This document shows, piece after piece, positions 10,972 to 23,090 of a stretch of 64,000 nt of DNA. Within the stretch, counting starts at the first letter, position 1. The number at the start of each line of letters is the position of its first letter. Origin of the DNA: Emmonsiellopsis sp. PD_33 (Eukaryota; Ascomycota; Eurotiomycetes; Onygenales; Ajellomycetaceae); NCBI GenBank assembly GCA_032988165.1, contig JANTQF010000111.1, positions 40,343-104,342 of the forward strand. The letters are read 5' to 3'. The translations under genes and the position numbers were made by a program. The notes beneath the pieces are model-generated. The model had not been told where the DNA came from, did not search any database, and saw nothing but the letters and a program-made list of their open reading frames with translations.

Positions 10972-11187
10972 CCTGCAAACCACCTTCACTGTATCCATTG
11001 CCACTACTCCTCCTTCGGCGAGCCTTTGCTGGGCCATAGGTTTTCTCAATCTAATACACATCCCCGAACAAATCCAAAGGGATATAATAGTAGAACCCAT
11101 CACGTCTCGCTCTCCACACCGGAGTCCCAATCACTAGAAGTTACTTCCCACCACTAACTACTACCTCGGCGATCCCACTTAGCCCGA

Positions 11188-12507
11188 TTAAGGCGGCATT
11201 CGACTTGGCGAAGACCCCAGTTGGCTGGGTGGTGATGACAGACTTGAGAAAGATGAAAAGGTTCCAACCTGGCTCCGCGGAGTTGATGGTCGTTGATGAG
11301 ACTGTTCCGATATGATATCCCCGTCTGCTAGTTTGTCTCTGAAAATTCCTGTCGATGTGTGGCGATAACCGCCTTGGGTCGGTATCCAAGAATTAAGTCG
11401 AGGGTAGTCCCGGCCGACAAATGTATCACAACCTGGTGCCGCAGCCAGCATATGAATCCACCACAGGGCAAGCTTGACAGTAAGCATTCCTGGGCCATGA
11501 TTGCTCCAAGGAATGCTCTTCATTTCGACTGGTTGATATTCAAGCCATTGGCTGTTATCCTGGTATGAATCGGTCATCATATCTGTATGCGAGGATAATG
11601 ATGACTCTCGAGATCGCCCAGATACTCCATCATCAATCGACATTTTACTGGTATTCGAAGCTAGGGAGATGTTGGGTTGGTGCGATCGAAAAGCTGGGGG
11701 CCTGGGCCGTGATACCGCTGCTCGTGGGGATCGTTTGCCAGCAATTCCCGATTCGATCCTCTCCCTTGAGAGTCGCATAACAGCAAGTTCTTGCTGAGTG
11801 ATCAGATACCCGTATCGCGTACCCCAGTTTTCCCCGCAGTATTCAAGCACCTGCGCAATGGGCCACAGATAGAACCTCGCGTTGATATCTCTTCTAGAGT
11901 GCCACTTGGTGGAAAGTTTTGTCTCCCCTGGGCAGCGATTGACATGATGTACCCCATCCGCAGCCCGAACCGCACCTGCCCAATCTGGGAATATAGTGTC
12001 TGACTTCACTTGGTTTGACTTTGCATCGGAGCGGTTTGATGATCCCTTCATTCTCTCGGATACGACCTGCCCGGGCGTTTCTAGAGAAGCTTGCCGAGTT
12101 GTGGTTCCCCCAGGAAAATTTTGCGCCATCGTGGCACGCCCTCCACGTGTCATTTCGATGACTTTGTCCTCGTTATCCGGAAAATGTTTCTCCCAAACTT
12201 CTTTCAAGCTAAAGTTGACCGCAGAGACTACTGCTCGCGTCAACAAGTGTTCCAATGAGTCTTCATCCCAAATTTCCAGCTCAACCATCGTCAGACTCGG
12301 GGATATGTCAGGGCATGGCTCGGGCCTACTTCCACGCAAAATGTCGCCATAACAAGCTAAAAGAGTATCAAGCGTAAAGTCGGTCCAATCTTCGATCCTC
12401 ACATCGTTCTCAGGCTCCTTTTCAGTGGGCAGGCCTGTTTTGGAGTTTCCATTGTTGATTTTGGGATTTGGCTCGGTCAGATAGTCAAGTAGAGTATACG
12501 AAGGCAT
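11188..12507 (-). CDS. Uncharacterised fungal protein with a possible PD-(D/E)XK nuclease-like core
   Basis: Single exon, 439 aa from MPSYTLLDYLTEP; an in-frame Met 19 codons upstream (12564) is possible but precedes a residue run unlike a soluble N-terminus. The core reads WAGAVRAADGV, NRCPGETKLSTKW, then WPIAQVLEYCGENWGTRYGY and LITQQELAVMRL. The spaced D, E-x-K and Q with a following beta strand resemble a restriction-like fold found in many lineage-specific fungal proteins. That assignment is from pattern only. The C-terminal part is rich in Ser/Arg/Pro and looks disordered. No signal peptide or membrane segment. It could equally be a fungal protein of unknown function whose only conserved part is this core. 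Confidence 0.6.
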   Translation of the reverse strand: MPSYTLLDYLTEPNPKINNGNSKTGLPTEKEPENDVRIEDWTDFTLDTLLACYGDILRGSRPEPCPDISPSLTMVELEIWDEDSLEHLLTRAVVSAVNFSLKEVWEKHFPDNEDKVIEMTRGGRATMAQNFPGGTTTRQASLETPGQVVSERMKGSSNRSDAKSNQVKSDTIFPDWAGAVRAADGVHHVNRCPGETKLSTKWHSRRDINARFYLWPIAQVLEYCGENWGTRYGYLITQQELAVMRLSRERIESGIAGKRSPRAAVSRPRPPAFRSHQPNISLASNTSKMSIDDGVSGRSRESSLSSHTDMMTDSYQDNSQWLEYQPVEMKSIPWSNHGPGMLTVKLALWWIHMLAAAPGCDTFVGRDYPRLNSWIPTQGGYRHTSTGIFRDKLADGDIISEQSHQRPSTPRSQVGTFSSFSSLSSPPSQLGSSPSRMPP

Positions 12508-13864
12508 AGTGATATGCTGAAGGACTAGAACGAACCAACGCGTGATAGGATAAGGGATGTGCACACTTGCAATGTAACGGTAGAGAGGGCGATGGTCAAA
12601 GTTGATGAAGTTATCACAGTTGATAACGAAATGCTTTATGCCCGAAGAAAGAAGAGAGTAGGTTCACTGTTATAGAATCATTGAAGTCGGGAATTGACAT
12701 CCTATTTATATGGGTTTCTCATTCGCGTCGCAGGCATAAATGAGCACTGAAACCATCACTTGGCTCAGGGTAACCACCACTGCCATTTCAGGATGGCTTA
12801 CCGCCGCTATGGTCATTCTTAAAACGTCCTGGGGGCGGGGGGGAGAGAAAGAGCGAGAGGCGAGCCGTGGCAGATTTCCAGGCGCTCACCAATGAATAAA
12901 ACAGGGGTAATCATGTTCCAAAGGCCAAAAATACCAACTGAGACCTGAAACGGCGGCATAGTGGTTGAGATACTCCAATCCATGCTAGGACTCTAATAAT
13001 GATAATGAGGAGGAGGACGATAGGTAAAGACGCCTCCATGGTCATAAGCAGCGAATTGAAGAGTAGATGATATTAAAACCGCAGCCAGTGAATTGCCTGC
13101 TACCAATAAGCGCCCTAGTATTAACCAGGCAAACATCCGTGCCTTGTAGCATGAGAGCATGCTAGCCAAATAATCTCGTCGTTGTAGTTAGAGATGGCTT
13201 AAAGGGTTGGACCAGAGATTTTGTCTTTTGTGAAACTTGACGGCGCAGCATATTCATACGTCCAGCGGCTATTTAAGTGAAAACCATGCAAGCGCCCAGG
13301 AAGCAAGAACAAAGTGAATTAAAACTGATTTTAACTAAGATTCTCACGGTCCTATGATCTTTGGTTTATTGACATTTGCTTCCGGACATTATCTATGTTG
13401 ATCATTCGGAGTGGGCGCCTACATTGATGACAACTGACTATCTTCAAGCCCCAATTGGAACTCTTCCAAAAAGCTGCCTTGTTGAAGAGGAGATACATGA
13501 TTGGCAGGACTAGGAGAGGTGGAGAAAGGAAGTAAATGCTAAACACAGGGTTGACATCTGTCTTGGCTATACATAGGTTGACCATCGTGTAAATATTGAT
13601 ATTTTTTTTATGTCACTGGGGTTCTCACTGGCTCTTGAGACTTTGGACAGCTAAAATGTTACAAAAGCGGGAGGGATTCCTTAATTTCTTCTTATTAAAT
13701 GAGTGCGTCAGTGTATTTGTTCATCCGCTCTGTACTTTCTCAGACAAAGGCTATACGAGCTCGTATCCAGGCGGGAATGGAATTTTGCAAGAGTCGAATT
13801 CCCCCACAGCTTGAAACGGTAAGATTTGATGGTAGGGGTCTATGAGTGGGATAGGACTCAGTAA
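12508..13864. other. Intergenic region, no gene recognised
   Basis: About 1.36 kb upstream of the PD-(D/E)XK-like gene and downstream of the FTA2-like gene. A G-rich run lies at about 12828-12842. No coding or repeat feature stands out. Confidence 0.45.
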
Positions 13865-14862
13865 CTACATGGCTTTGTCACTGATATGTTCGTTCGTCGT
13901 AGCGTCGGGTTTCCGCCGTTGGTTTAATTCTTCCTGCCGTTTCTTTCTCATTTCCGCTGCCTCGGCGATATATTCCTTGAGTCGCTCGTTGACAGAAGTC
14001 TCAATGATGGATCCATCCCGAACAGATATGTCCCAACTGGTCCCATATTTATCAAAGTGGGCGAACCATTCTCTCCGGGATGTATCCGACCAAAGGCGGC
14101 GAACATAGGGATAAGTACGGACTCTCCCCAGGTCAACCAAAAATGAACCACGGTAATTGGGCGGCCCAATATCACTGGGCCATAGCAGAGCCTTGCGAGC
14201 GATTTCCATCTTGCGGCGTATTTCGGGAATATGGCCAAGGGTGAGCTCCTCGGCTATGTAGTCCTTGACGATTGCCCAGTGGTCGTACTCATGACGAAGT
14301 TTCCAGAGCCCGAGAGATTTTATCTGATCGTGACTGAGTTTCATCCACCCGTGGCATTTGACTGCCCAAGTACCGTTTTCTCCCATGCTGTCCAGACGGG
14401 CAAAGGCGCGGCATTCGTGGACGAAAGATGCTGTCATGATTTGATTTTTCTCGTGGAGCCCAAGGCTCTTCCGCCCACGGTATACCCAGCGTTCGAACTA
14501 GACATCAACAGTTAGAATTGATGAACATGTGTGAGACTTTCAGTTTTCGTCACATGCACGGAGAATAGGCATGTATTCGATATGAATGCATTGCCTGGTC
14601 ATTTGTAGGAAATAATACTAGTATCCAGCATGTGCACTCAAAAAAGAAGAACTCCCCAACATACGAGTTTCAAAGCATAAGTCTCCCCTTCTATTTCGAC
14701 ACGATAAACCACTCCTTCTCCACCCTCTCCTAGCAATTCGCGAAGCTTAATCTTTTTGTCATGATGGAGGAAACGACGGAGCTGAGGTTTCGTTTTTCTC
14801 TTGCGCTCTGGGTGATCCATCGGGAGCTCAGAAAGAAAACGCCCTATCATAGAGTCATCCAT
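13865..14862 (-). CDS. FTA2-like kinase-fold protein (Sim4 kinetochore subunit family)
   Basis: Exons 14665-14862 and 13865-14497, intron 14498-14664 (GTATGT...CTAG, 167 nt), 276 aa. The N-lobe is kinase-like: LLGEGGEGVVYRVEI (glycine-rich loop) then YALKL with the usual Lys, continuing across the splice to FERWVYRG. The second exon has FVHECRAFARLDSMG, VKCHGW, and late in the protein PSDIGPPNYRGSFLVDLG where a kinase would have its HRD...N...DFG loops. Only a D, an N and a D remain, so activity is doubtful. This layout is that of fungal FTA2-domain proteins. True Fta2 is a centromere subunit in fission yeast, but Eurotiales carry many such paralogues with no known kinetochore role. The C-terminal tail is charged. 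Confidence 0.65.
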
Positions 14863-15623
14863 AGGTATGTTTGGTGGATTTGTGGATATCTGAATCGAAG
14901 ATAACTATGTGGTGGGGCGAAAGCTCGATGGACCGATGGGATGGGGTTGATGTAAGTCGGATGCGTGTTGGTTGCCTGGAAGCTGCGTGAAATAAGGAAT
15001 ACAATGCAGTATGTTTCCGCAGAGGAAGATGGAGTAAACCAGTGATATCACAGCTATTGTTTTCCATTGCAATATCAACCAACCATGGCAATTGAGAGTC
15101 CTTGAAGCATCGGATTGGAACGGATTGGAACTCGGAGGTTAATTTAAGATTATTTTGCTTACCAAGCTAGCTAGTCAACTACAAGCAAACACTGCAAACA
15201 CCAGCTTGTTGAAATATCCATCGCCCTCAGCCAGCATAACAACATTTTTCTACACACTCTAGGGCGGGGAGTGGATGGCCTTGAGGATGATCATCCATCG
15301 CTTGTCATCTTTAGGGTTTCGAGAATACTAACATTATTAACTAACCCCCAGAAGTCTAACGGCAGTTTCCTCGGGCCTCCTATCATATCTGATCCACCAT
15401 CCATAACGTTATGCTGGATGACAACACTTGACAGGAACAACATAGGCATCCATAACATTTAGAGATATATAAAGGACACATTTCCAGCTACTGAGATGCA
15501 ATTATATACAATTTAACCACTATCAATCCCATCTGCTAAACATTAATCTTTCCACACCCTCCCTCAACAGCCATATTCCCTCATACAAACATCCATCCAC
15601 CTACCCCCGAATAACCCAATCCA
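14863..15623. other. Divergent intergenic region, FTA2-like / MAPEG
   Basis: About 760 bases between two start codons. A short direct repeat (CGGATTGGAA twice) at about 15112-15131. No gene seen. Confidence 0.45.
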
Positions 15624-16298
15624 ATGTCATCAACCATGCAATCTACAACCACCAACTGGTCCATGCACTCCATCGTGGGAGTTTACATGCTCGGACTGGC
15701 TCCAGACGCATACTATCTCGTCAAAATGGCCGCGAATCGGCAGATGTCCAATGTCATGTACGACTTCCAAGGTTTCGATTCAAACCACCAGACATTATAT
15801 ACATAAACCACCCTTCACAAAAAAACAATATCAGATCAAGCTAACCAGCCAATCCCCAGGCCCCGCGAGCACTTCGAAACCCTCCGCACCAAACTTCCCG
15901 CCGAGACCTTTAACAAACTCGCCCGCGCCCGCGGCGCCCATCTAAATGCGCTTGAGAGTTTTCCTCTCTTCGCAGCTGCCATGGTATGTACACACGCCCC
16001 CCATCCAGCTAAAATACAAACACCGTGTTTCCCTTCCCCCCCTTTTTGTCTTTTTCAGCTTTGACCCCCCACTAACGAATTACCACAGCTTGCCGGAAAC
16101 GTTGCAAAACTCCCCGCAAGTGATCTGAACCTGATCGCGGCGGAGTATGTCGGTGCACGCGTCTTGTACACGGCGCTGTACATGGGTGTCAAGTCGGAGG
16201 CGGCAAGCTATTTGCGGACGGGAGTGTGGGCTTGGAGTATTGGGCTGCCGATTTGGGGGCTTATTAAGGCGGGGAGGGCGATGGCGGAGATTGATTGA
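15624..16298 (+). CDS. MAPEG-family membrane protein
   Basis: Exons 15624-15757, 15860-15983 and 16089-16298; phases agree, 155 aa, the normal length for the family. MAPEG proteins (microsomal GST/eicosanoid-type) are four-helix integral membrane proteins, some glutathione-dependent. Exon 1 gives WSMHSIVGVYMLGLAPDAYYL (helix 1) and ends at NVM. Exon 2 starts PREHFETLRTKLP and contains ARARGAHLNALESFPLF, matching the conserved RA.GAH.N..E.FP signature. Exon 3 has LAGNVAKLP, EYVGARVLYTALYMGV and a last helix near WAWSIGLPIWGLI. The donor of intron 1 was chosen as GTACGA (after AAT GTC AT) because only that phase restores the PREHFE frame. Converges on the methyltransferase gene. Substrate unknown. 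Confidence 0.88.
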
Positions 16299-16733
16299 GT
16301 GCGAAATGTGGGGAGAAGAGAGAGGAGGCGGGTTGTAAGTGGGGATATGAATATTGTATAGATGGGGGTGACTTATAAAGGGGTAGGACTGGTTTTGGGG
16401 TTTGTTTTTTGTTATTCCTGGGTGCTGGGTGGTTAGACCCATCTCTTGTAAAATATACGCAAAGAAAGAATTTTTGGACTTCCAAGAATAATTTTGAATA
16501 TTTTTCCCTTGCCATTTTTGTATCTCTATAATAAAAAAGCACGGAAAATGCCGTTACCCGGAGACGGACAACAAGAAGAACGGGAAGCAGGCGAGGAGTG
16601 GAAAAGGAGGTGAAGAATATTGAAGAAGAGTGGAAGAAAATCCCATCAATTCGCCGCTGAACATGCAGTTGAATATCTCTGAATATGCCGAGTAGAAAAA
16701 TAAAACAGAGAAAAGGTTCCATATATGTATGGG
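16299..16733. other. Convergent 3' region
   Basis: Between the MAPEG and methyltransferase stop codons. Poly-purine/AT-rich; nothing else seen. Confidence 0.45.
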
Positions 16734-18353
16734 TTAGGTTGATTCTAACGGCTTTCGCGCATAGACGATTGTTCTGTGTAGTAAAATTAGCCCTCGAAGT
16801 AGAAACACAATTCTCAAAAAAAATACCGCAGGGAAACCCATGAGTAATGGGCATGAGGAGGGGAAATAGAGTTGATTACAACTTACAGTTCATAATATAC
16901 GTGAGTTTTTCGGTTGTATATTGCCTTCTTCGTTTCCCTGAGGAGTGCGCGAACCTTCTCAACGGACCACTATCACACCATATTGCAACTTGATTAGGTC
17001 CCATTGGCTTGAGGGGAGGAAATAGAGTGGAGAGTAAATAGGAACGAGGTTAATAAATCTCACTCGAACTTACCCCGAGATGCCTCGTTCCGTTAGCCAT
17101 TGCCCAACCCTCCATACCATGTTCCCAAAAGTCGCGATTCCACTTCCCAATATCCTGCATCCGCGGATCCGAACTCCACTGTCCAATAGGCCATTTGTAC
17201 TTCTTCTCCACAACATCCACAAACCCTGCTGCTTCTATATTCTGCTTCATGGTTTCTGTCACATCCAGTGGCTTTTTCATCGCACGCGCGGAGTCGCGAG
17301 CGAACTTTTCCCAGGTGTAGAAAATAGAGTCCGGGGGCAAAGTGCCATCATCGCAACGAGGCGATATTCCGGCTTCGGCTTGCTCGATGTAGCCACCGGG
17401 AGTAAGGTGGCTGTTTTCGTGTCAGCTCATAGTTTTATCGTAGGGTAATAGTTGATCGGATGAAGTTAAAGGCGGGTTGTGCGGGTTGTAGGTAATGAGG
17501 AGAGAGCACCGGTAAGACTTACTCATAACAGTCCTTATACAGCTTTGCCCAGTCGCCAACGCTTCCATATAACCCTCTGATATGGATGTATTCAAACCGC
17601 TCTCTTGTGTCTGGTGGATAGGTCCATTCCGAGCAGAAATCATCAACCTCGAAGCGGAGGTTTGGTTGTACTGTATTCTCCCAAACAGGGGAAAGATCGG
17701 TTCCTATGCATAAATGTATTAAAGGAATGTTTTGGATAGCCAAATGTATTGAACACTAACCTATCACATTCGACTTGGGGAATTGGTCCGCAAAATCCCT
17801 AGACACACTGTTAATAAACAGGAAGTAGGGATAAAACTGCATTTGAGACATACATAGCCCATAGTCCCCTGCCAGTCCCGAGATCGAGGACATTTTGTGG
17901 ATCCGATATAGGGGCGAGGAAGAGTTTGTCTTGTAAAGTAAGACAGTAAAGATGGTGTCTGTGACGGAGGTCAACATATTTACTCCATTTCTTAGGTATC
18001 TTTAATGTGGCATCGAGACCTACGTTACTGTCTGGTGGTAGCTGTCTGCCTCATCGTTGGGTCCCCAGTAGGCGCCATCCCCTACGAAACGTTAACTTAA
18101 TATCTAAAACCTGATGGGCGAGAGACGTCTCGTGTGGATGGGAAGGCGCACTATAGCTATGATATCTTCTGCCGTTCTCGTAACGCCAGCATTGAGGGGA
18201 AGACGCAACCGTTTTGGCTCTATCAAAATAGATCAATTAGGATTTTTGGCAATTTTTGACGGATACTGCGATATTATAGTAATGATTTTGAAAGGGCGAC
18301 GTACGATACTTCGCATCCAATCTCTTGATATTCTCCATCAACGGGGGTATCAT
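16734..18353 (-). CDS. LaeA-like SAM-dependent methyltransferase
   Basis: Nine exons, all phases consistent, 326 aa: 18310-18353, 18152-18219, 18029-18081, 17854-17990, 17761-17798, 17523-17703, 17074-17410, 16887-16969, 16734-16773. The spliced protein has WRYENGRRYHSY then RDGAYWGPNDE, the N-terminal signature of the fungal LaeA-like/UMTA family. VLDLGTGRGLWAM is the SAM-binding motif I, IGTDLSPVW the acidic loop, DDFCSEWTY and DHLTPGGYIEQAEAG follow, and it ends VYARKPLEST. Such proteins are mostly orphan nuclear or cytosolic methyltransferases; LaeA itself controls secondary metabolism, but this one is not shown to be LaeA. Two points are weak: the first exon (start at 18353 or 18338) and a 38-nt intron at 17991-18028, very short for this group. 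Confidence 0.85.
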
Positions 18354-20867
18354 CCTAGATATTGATGAAGTTAGATAGATGGAATAGAAAGTGCCGGGGA
18401 AAAAACTCCTCCGGAGTACCAACAAAATATTGAAGATCACGAACAATTGGAGGTTCACTCCGATCTGATTGGGTCATTTTGCGTCTTTTTGCTGCTGCCA
18501 TTGACGTGTGAAAGACAGCGTGGATGGGATCCAAAGCAGAGGGTCCGAAGGAGCGCTGGCAAAACCGATATAAAAGTCAACAGACAGAACGAAAATAATG
18601 GGAACTGTGATGTTGATGACGATGATGTTGCTCGGATGAGTAAGGCGAAAGAGAATTATATTTATTGTCAAGCCTGTCAAGGAAAAACCGAAGAAGGTTT
18701 AGGAATGAATTTTCTCGCGGCAATTGAGCGACGCCCAGTTGCCACAGAAAGCCCGAAGCAGAAACCGTACAGGCTCAGGAGCATGAATTCGCACCTTAGT
18801 GATGTAATGCTCATCGATAAATCTATTCTATCTTGGCGAACTGAGCGTGGGATATGTTGTGGCAATTCAGGTGTAACAAAGAGCCTTTCTGTAACGGGCC
18901 TTGAATCGGGGGATGATCAATCAGGAGAGTTCGTGTGTAGTTATTATTGTCAGCCTTTTGGCAACTAGCTCAGAGTATTCCAGAATACGCAACGGTCCTT
19001 CCCGAGTCCCGGCTGGCAGCAAGTAACCTAAGCTTATTGACCAGAAGTCAGTCCGTCGCAACGTGTACATGCGCATGTATGCACCCAGAAATGCCCAGCA
19101 GGCCGGCGTCGCGCTGATGTCCCATTCCCATGCTCTGCGGAATTTGAAGTGGTGTTAGTGACGATACCTGGTTCTGCCTGCAGATAACAACATGCAGGAA
19201 ACGGGCTGGCGGCGCGGTGTCCAGTGGCCAGGGAGAGTGACAGCTGACAAGAAGCAGAAGTCGAGGTCCGGGAGATTGGATGGTGGCTCAAAGAAATGGG
19301 GATGGGACTGCTCAGGCCGCCTCCAACGGGGCTGATGATTGGCGGGGGTTTAACTATCTCCGGGCCTATCTTAACTAGCTCGGCGCTAGCGGCGGGGGTC
19401 TCTTCGGGGCTTTCCCGCCCCAAGACTCCCCAGAGCCTTCTGATGACTCGCCAACCCCCTTCTTCACCCAAACTGCTGGGTCACAGAACCACACCACACT
19501 GTCGGGAATCAATACTTCGCATGATATTACTGATATATTGACTGACTATCCCAAAAGAAAAGATCTTCAGCTAACTATCCTCGGCTATCTAGTCTCATAC
19601 CCCCCCTAGATAGTTGTACAGAGACTGCCTGGACCGTGACGGCAGAGACGTGGCTCGCGCAAGCGTCAGGGCGAAGAGCAGGGAGTGACATGGAATCAAA
19701 TGCCTTTGCTGCCCCGCTTCGACAAGTGAAACCTGAGGAGGACATCCATCATCCCTGTCTCCCTGAGTGGTGTGCATGATGGTTGCAGAACTGTGTTCCC
19801 CACTTCAGCCAACAGGAAGTTGGTTGATGAGCCGTCTGGATCCCAGTGAAATGGTGGTTGGAATCAGCAGTTCCCAGTTTTCCGGTTAATAAGAAGAAAC
19901 GGTATGGCATTGGCGCTGATTGAGAATAGTATGAACTACTAGTAGTTTCAAGCCGAATCCGTGCCCTTCAGCCACAAAGTACCTGCGCGACAATCCTGTT
20001 CATGGTTTTAGTTGGCAGCAAATCTGGCTCCCGATAAATGTGGGCACTTAATTTGGGGGAAAAAATAAGAAAAAGAGAGAGGGATGAAATCAAGGCTTTA
20101 TATGTGCTATTTCCTTGCGGATTTGATGACCTGAATTTGGTTAAATTCAAGAGTGGCTTCCTATCTCATTATCACTCTGTTGGACCTTAGGGGCTTATTT
20201 TAACATCGGCGGCGGTAGGCAATCTAAATCCACCGCAACAAGTAAGAACCCTTCAGTCAAGTAGGAATGAATGTGTTACACTATAGCTAATTCTTCTGAC
20301 AGGCTGCCACACATTTCCCCTTATACCCCAGGCCGCCATAATTGACCTTCTTTATAGATAGACCCCCCAAACATATCCCACACGCGCACACATATAGAGT
20401 TAACCTTGATGATGTATTTGCCTTTGAACGCAAAGTTTACTAGGAGGGCTACTAGCTCAATGTTACCATGTTATTACTAGACCCTGGGACATGTGAAGGC
20501 TTCCTATTCGCTCCCACCTTCTCAAGTACGGACGATGAGGAATCTTTTCTTATGCTCTGCATAAATATATGGAGCATCCCGAACTAGCATGTATTTATGA
20601 CGATGATGATGGCAAGGTTTATATCTTGATTCCACATAAGATCGGGAGAGAATGACCTTCCCCGGGAGGCGGGGCTAGGAATAGAGAGTCAACAGACGAT
20701 ATAAATTGAGTGCTGTGTTTCTCAATTCCATGATAAATATATCCAGTTTCATGTTTTAGCCCATTCAATAGCTCCTAGCCGCTCAAACAGCACCCTTTGA
20801 ACACAATCAACTTTATTCCTTGATAAAGGTCCGAGGAAACCACATATCAACGCCACTCTCCCGTAAA
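18354..20867. other. Long intergenic region, methyltransferase / GST
   Basis: About 2.5 kb. ORFs here (the longest about 170 codons at 18447-18968) match nothing I know. No repeat or RNA gene stands out apart from the GST promoter at the right end. Confidence 0.45.
20700..20705 (+). promoter_or_regulatory. TATA box of the GST gene
   Basis: TATAAA, 163 bases before the GST start codon at 20868. Inferred from position. Confidence 0.4.
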
Positions 20868-21901
20868 ATGGCAGGCACAGTAACAAACAAGGTATTTCAA
20901 CCCTCGAGAGGAATATAACCTGAATATATATGTCGAATTGATGCTAATATTTCCTTACTTAGTTTACGCTCTACTCTTTTGCTGGATCACAATGGGCTGG
21001 AGTTGCCCACCTCACTCTTGCTGAGAAGGGGTATGCCAAAGGCCAGTATGATGTCAAGGAAATCGACTTGAGTAAGTCCGGATATAGTTACTCTTCCATC
21101 TACCTTCTCTACAATCCCGGATTTTCTTTTCCAAGTCCAATGTTAATTATTCACCCATCAGTAACCGCCGAAAACTTCGAGCCCGACTACCTAGCCATAA
21201 ACCCCAATGGAACCATCCCCTCCCTCACAGGTCCCGCTCTTGACAAACCCCTGATAGAGAGCGCAGACATCCTAGAATACCTCAACCAATCCCACCCATC
21301 CTCTGGCCCAGAACTCATCCCTACAGATCCCATCATTTTGAACCGCATGAAGGAGCTAATCGACCTCGTCCACTCAAAAGATGTCAACACAAACCTCATC
21401 CTCCTACAAGCCCGCGATAAGACCGAATTGGTCGACAAAAGGGGAAGCATCTGGAAGACTTTCCTAGCCAACCGGCAGGCAAAACTAGATCAATATAGCT
21501 CCTCTCTCCCCGCACATCCCTTCTACGGGCCAAAGTCTCTTGAGAACAGTCATGTCAATAAATTGTACAACACAGAAATCGGTCCGGACCATGAGGCTTT
21601 CTTCGACCTAACTCATGATATGTACCGCCGCTTTGCGGCCGGCATGGCGCGGCTGGAATCATTGCTCGCGCTGCCGTACGCGGCGGGAATGGAGGTCACG
21701 GCTGCTGATTTACATATTGTGCCGTGGCTGGCCCATGCGATGTGGGGTGCGGGAGGTGTTGAGGTGGCAGCGTTTGAGCCTCTGGAGAAGTTGATTGGGA
21801 AGACGGTGCTCGGGTTCAAAGTTGGGCCTAGGACGAGGGAGTGGTGGGTTAATTTTGTGAAGAGGGAGTCATTCAAGGAGATTTTTCCAGTTTTACATTG
21901 A
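20868..21901 (+). CDS. Glutathione S-transferase family protein
   Basis: Exons 20868-20891, 20963-21071 and 21162-21901; phases agree, 290 aa. Presumed cytosolic enzyme conjugating or transferring glutathione. The short first exon gives MAGTVTNK, joined to FTLYSFAGSQWAGVAHLTLAEKG: beta-1 and helix-1 of the thioredoxin-like GST N-domain, with the Ser after FAG in the catalytic position. Later PDYLAINPNGTIPSL carries the cis-Pro motif and LIESADILEYLNQ the Glu/Ser pair that binds glutathione. The C-terminal all-helical domain is longer than in bacterial GSTs. The final part (AAGMEVTAADLHIVPWLAHAMWG) has the N-capping Asp. Subclass not resolved; no neighbour explains its substrate. Confidence 0.85.
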
Positions 21902-23090
21902 GTTCATTCCTGTTGTTCAATGGGGCTTGGAAATGGATATTGTGGGGGGGGGTCTACTCCGTAGATTTTCGGGGATGGATAAGTGATAGGAAAGAATGTG
22001 AAGGGGATGGCAGAGCGTTTTTCGATTCCCTCTTGAGCACCAGAGATACTCAGCCAGACTAGTATCAGTAATTTGTCCCATCTTTAAAGCCGATAGTCTC
22101 TTCAGGGGGTCCTTTACATACTAGTAGTACTATGTAATCCGATTATGAACCTCGGGTTATTGAGACGATTATGCAGCGGCGTTTCAAGGCAAGATATGAG
22201 ATAGGATAGCGAACCCAAGAGAAAGTAACGAGAAACCAATTAAATCAAGATGTTCAGACCAGCTTGCTGAATTCAAGTTATTAACTGGTAACTAACTAGC
22301 TAATGGCGACCCCAGTCTGAGCTAACTTTAACTACTTTTTAGCTCTCGCTTAAATTTCCGGCTATGAATGAGGGACTGCTGCCCGTTCATGAAACACAAC
22401 CCATTCAGTATCTATTTGAATCATCCAGCTTGCTTAGTTACAGTTTTTGTTTCTCGACTGAGTCGACTAAGGTGATATGCTCACCAGGACTGGATACCAG
22501 GGAATTGAACCCTCTGCAGCTCCCCTTTTGAAAAGAATACTTGCTAATATTCCAGATCTCCTCTTATATCAAAGGGGGAAAAGGAGTAGGGCCCCGTCCT
22601 GCTACCAGGCCCAAAACACATTCACAACCCATATACCCCCGAGGGAATTCTCTTCCTCGTGTCCCGTGGTTATGATCCGTCTCCCTCCAGGCACTGAGGC
22701 CCTTTGGATAGGCGGATGTCCCCTGGTCGGATCTATTCGAATAATCAGGTCCTGCCAAAGTGCAAGCAAAGCAATGAAAACATCTCTCTCTGACTCTCAA
22801 TATCTGTTTTGAGGGTTCATCGCCCTCCATCCGAGACAAGCTGATCGTGGCGCCTCTGTGGCAGCCCACTTGCATGCAGTTGGACTGCTGCATGATAATT
22901 GGCTAACCTTGCATTTCTGTTAATTTCCAGATGCAGCTTGCCGCCGCAAATTGCTGGTGTTTGAACTACCAGCCTGGTTCCCCGCCTTTCGGAGTTCTAA
23001 CTCGCGAATTTGTTCATTTTTTCTGGGTTCAGATGAGACAGTTGGTCGAAATAATATTGTACTCCAGGAAGGCAGGAGGGATACGCTATT
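21902..23090. other. Intergenic region, no gene recognised
   Basis: About 1.2 kb between the GST stop and the ankyrin gene start. A 100-codon ORF pair on opposite strands (about 22477-22893) is not credible. No other feature. Confidence 0.45.

Larger units (their letters stand above)
10393..11187. other. Intergenic region with an inserted inverted-repeat element
   Basis: AT-rich spacer between the convergent CCCH and PD-(D/E)XK-like genes. About half is taken up by the MITE-like element at 10592-10964. No coding sequence supported. Confidence 0.6.

Noticed and set aside
17050..17340. Methyltransferase piece read as a separate small gene
   Set aside because: It is one exon of the nine-exon LaeA-like gene; the apparent end is read-through into an intron.
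18447..18968. 173-codon plus-strand ORF
   Set aside because: No family resemblance, mixed composition, and it sits just upstream of the methyltransferase start on the other strand.
19034..19471. 145-codon minus-strand ORF in the intergenic region
   Set aside because: No motif and no promoter or splice context; chance ORF in GC-rich DNA.
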